From positions 1 to 5,887 of the forward strand of contig JAEMRG010000130.1 of assembly GCA_016463455.1 (NCBI GenBank): a stretch of DNA of 5,887 nt, written 5' to 3'. Source of the DNA: Rhodoferax sp. (GTDB lineage: Bacteria > Pseudomonadota > Gammaproteobacteria > Burkholderiales > Burkholderiaceae_C). The position numbers and the translations under genes are program-made. The notes beneath the pieces are model-generated. The model had not been told where the DNA came from and did not search any database. It saw only the letters and a program-made list of their open reading frames with translations. This document shows, one piece after another, positions 5,487-5,887 of this stretch (its first letter is position 1; each line of letters opens with the position of its first letter).

Positions 5487-5524
5487 AAAAAATAAACGCC
5501 ACTGGCACTGTGCGCAGTGGCGTT
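5487..5524 (-). terminator. Intrinsic terminator downstream of the ureohydrolase gene, abutting the RidA-like start codon
   Basis: On the minus strand a perfect 10-bp stem AACGCCACTG/CAGTGGCGTT (arms 5515-5524 and 5495-5504) encloses a ten-base loop that can extend the stem by three more pairs (GCA/TGC) past a one-base bulge. It is followed immediately by T-A-TTTTTT (5494-5487). Stem, GC content and U-tract are canonical for a Rho-independent terminator. It lies 27 bp after the ureohydrolase stop codon and ends five bases before the RidA-like ATG. Confidence 0.85.
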
Positions 5525-5551
5525 GCAATGTAGCCTTGCGGGCGGAGGGCG

Positions 5552-5887
5552 TCAAGCTTTGCGCGCTTTGATGCTGTCGGCTAGCACACACAAAATCTCA
5601 AACATCATGGTCGCCCCCACCAGTGCGGTGTTGCCGCTGGCATCGAACGGAGGCGATACCTCGACCACATCACCGCCCACCAAATTCAGGCCACGCAGAC
5701 CGCGCACCAAGTGCTGCGCTTCCAAGGTGGTCATGCCGCCGATTTCGGGGGTGCCGGTGCCTGGGGCATAGACGGGGTCGAGTGCGTCCACATCAAAGCT
5801 GACGTAGGTGGCGCCGGTTCCCACCACACGACGGGCTTCGGCGATAGTGGCTTCAACACCGAGCGCATTGAACTCGTCGATGTCGAT
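5552..5887 (-). CDS. Ureohydrolase (arginase/agmatinase family; agmatinase or guanidinobutyrase), C-terminal 111 residues, 5' end cut off by window edge
   Basis: The frame is open from the right edge to a TGA at 5554-5552 and gives 111 residues; the N-terminal two thirds lie outside the window. SFDVDALDPVYAPGTGTPEIGG matches the ureohydrolase signature, in which the two aspartates of SFDVD bind the binuclear manganese or nickel centre. The tail GGDVVEVSPPFDASGNTALVGATMMFEILCVLA follows the family closely. E. coli agmatinase SpeB has [20 protein letters not shown] here, whereas the GNTAL-(L/V)-GA...E-(I/M)-LCVL ending resembles guanidinobutyrase/guanidinopropionase proteins such as GbuA of Pseudomonas. 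The reaction would hydrolyse a guanidino compound to urea plus an amine: putrescine from agmatine, or GABA from 4-guanidinobutyrate. It is the first visible gene of the minus-strand run and is closed by a strong terminator. Substrate choice cannot be settled from the C-terminus. Confidence 0.9.
   Translation of the reverse strand: MDIDEFNALGVEATIAEARRVVGTGATYVSFDVDALDPVYAPGTGTPEIGGMTTLEAQHLVRGLRGLNLVGGDVVEVSPPFDASGNTALVGATMMFEILCVLADSIKARKA

Noticed and set aside
5200..5571. Plus-strand open frame of 123 codons
   Set aside because: It is antisense to the RidA-like gene and runs through the terminator hairpin; there is no family similarity.

Overview
The window reads as chromosomal DNA of a GC-rich betaproteobacterium, most likely Burkholderiales and perhaps Comamonadaceae-like. 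This rests on strong G/C bias at third codon positions and on the style of the encoded proteins (PuuB/OrdL-type oxidoreductase, MocR regulator, RidA-like protein, ureohydrolase). No 16S or marker gene is present, so the taxonomy is inference. Coding density is high. I see no tRNA, rRNA, insertion sequence, CRISPR array or phage gene.

Left part (1-2917): two minus-strand genes lie 18 bp apart: a 133-residue SnoaL/NTF2-like protein (769-1170), followed downstream by a PuuB/OrdL-like FAD-dependent amine oxidoreductase (1-750, 3' end outside the window). Diverging from them is a full-length MocR regulator (GntR-type winged helix plus aminotransferase-fold PLP domain, 1343-2917). The 172-bp intergenic region between the divergent starts carries an exact 10-bp direct repeat (1235-1244 and 1261-1270), the usual operator layout for MocR proteins. 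The simplest model is a regulator with a PLP-bound amine or amino-acid effector that controls an amine-oxidation operon.

Middle part (3013-4677): three plus-strand genes in series encode an exported histidine phosphatase, a GNAT acetyltransferase and an exported TPR protein. They are separated by 63 and 132 bp, and no shared pathway is evident.

Right part (4689-5887): a minus-strand run, read from right to left, encodes the C-terminal 111 residues of a ureohydrolase (agmatinase/guanidinobutyrase family), a strong intrinsic terminator, a RidA-family protein lacking the catalytic arginine, and a VOC/glyoxalase-fold protein that overlaps the RidA gene by 8 bp. The terminator U-tract ends five bases before the RidA start codon and leaves no Shine-Dalgarno, which is the most unusual local arrangement here.

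The window has an amine/guanidine theme: the ureohydrolase would release urea plus putrescine or GABA, and PuuB-like enzymes oxidise putrescine derivatives. The two modules are about 4 kb apart with unrelated genes between them, so a joint pathway is only a hypothesis. I found no clearly new system; the best leads are the putative MocR operator and the terminator-RidA junction.
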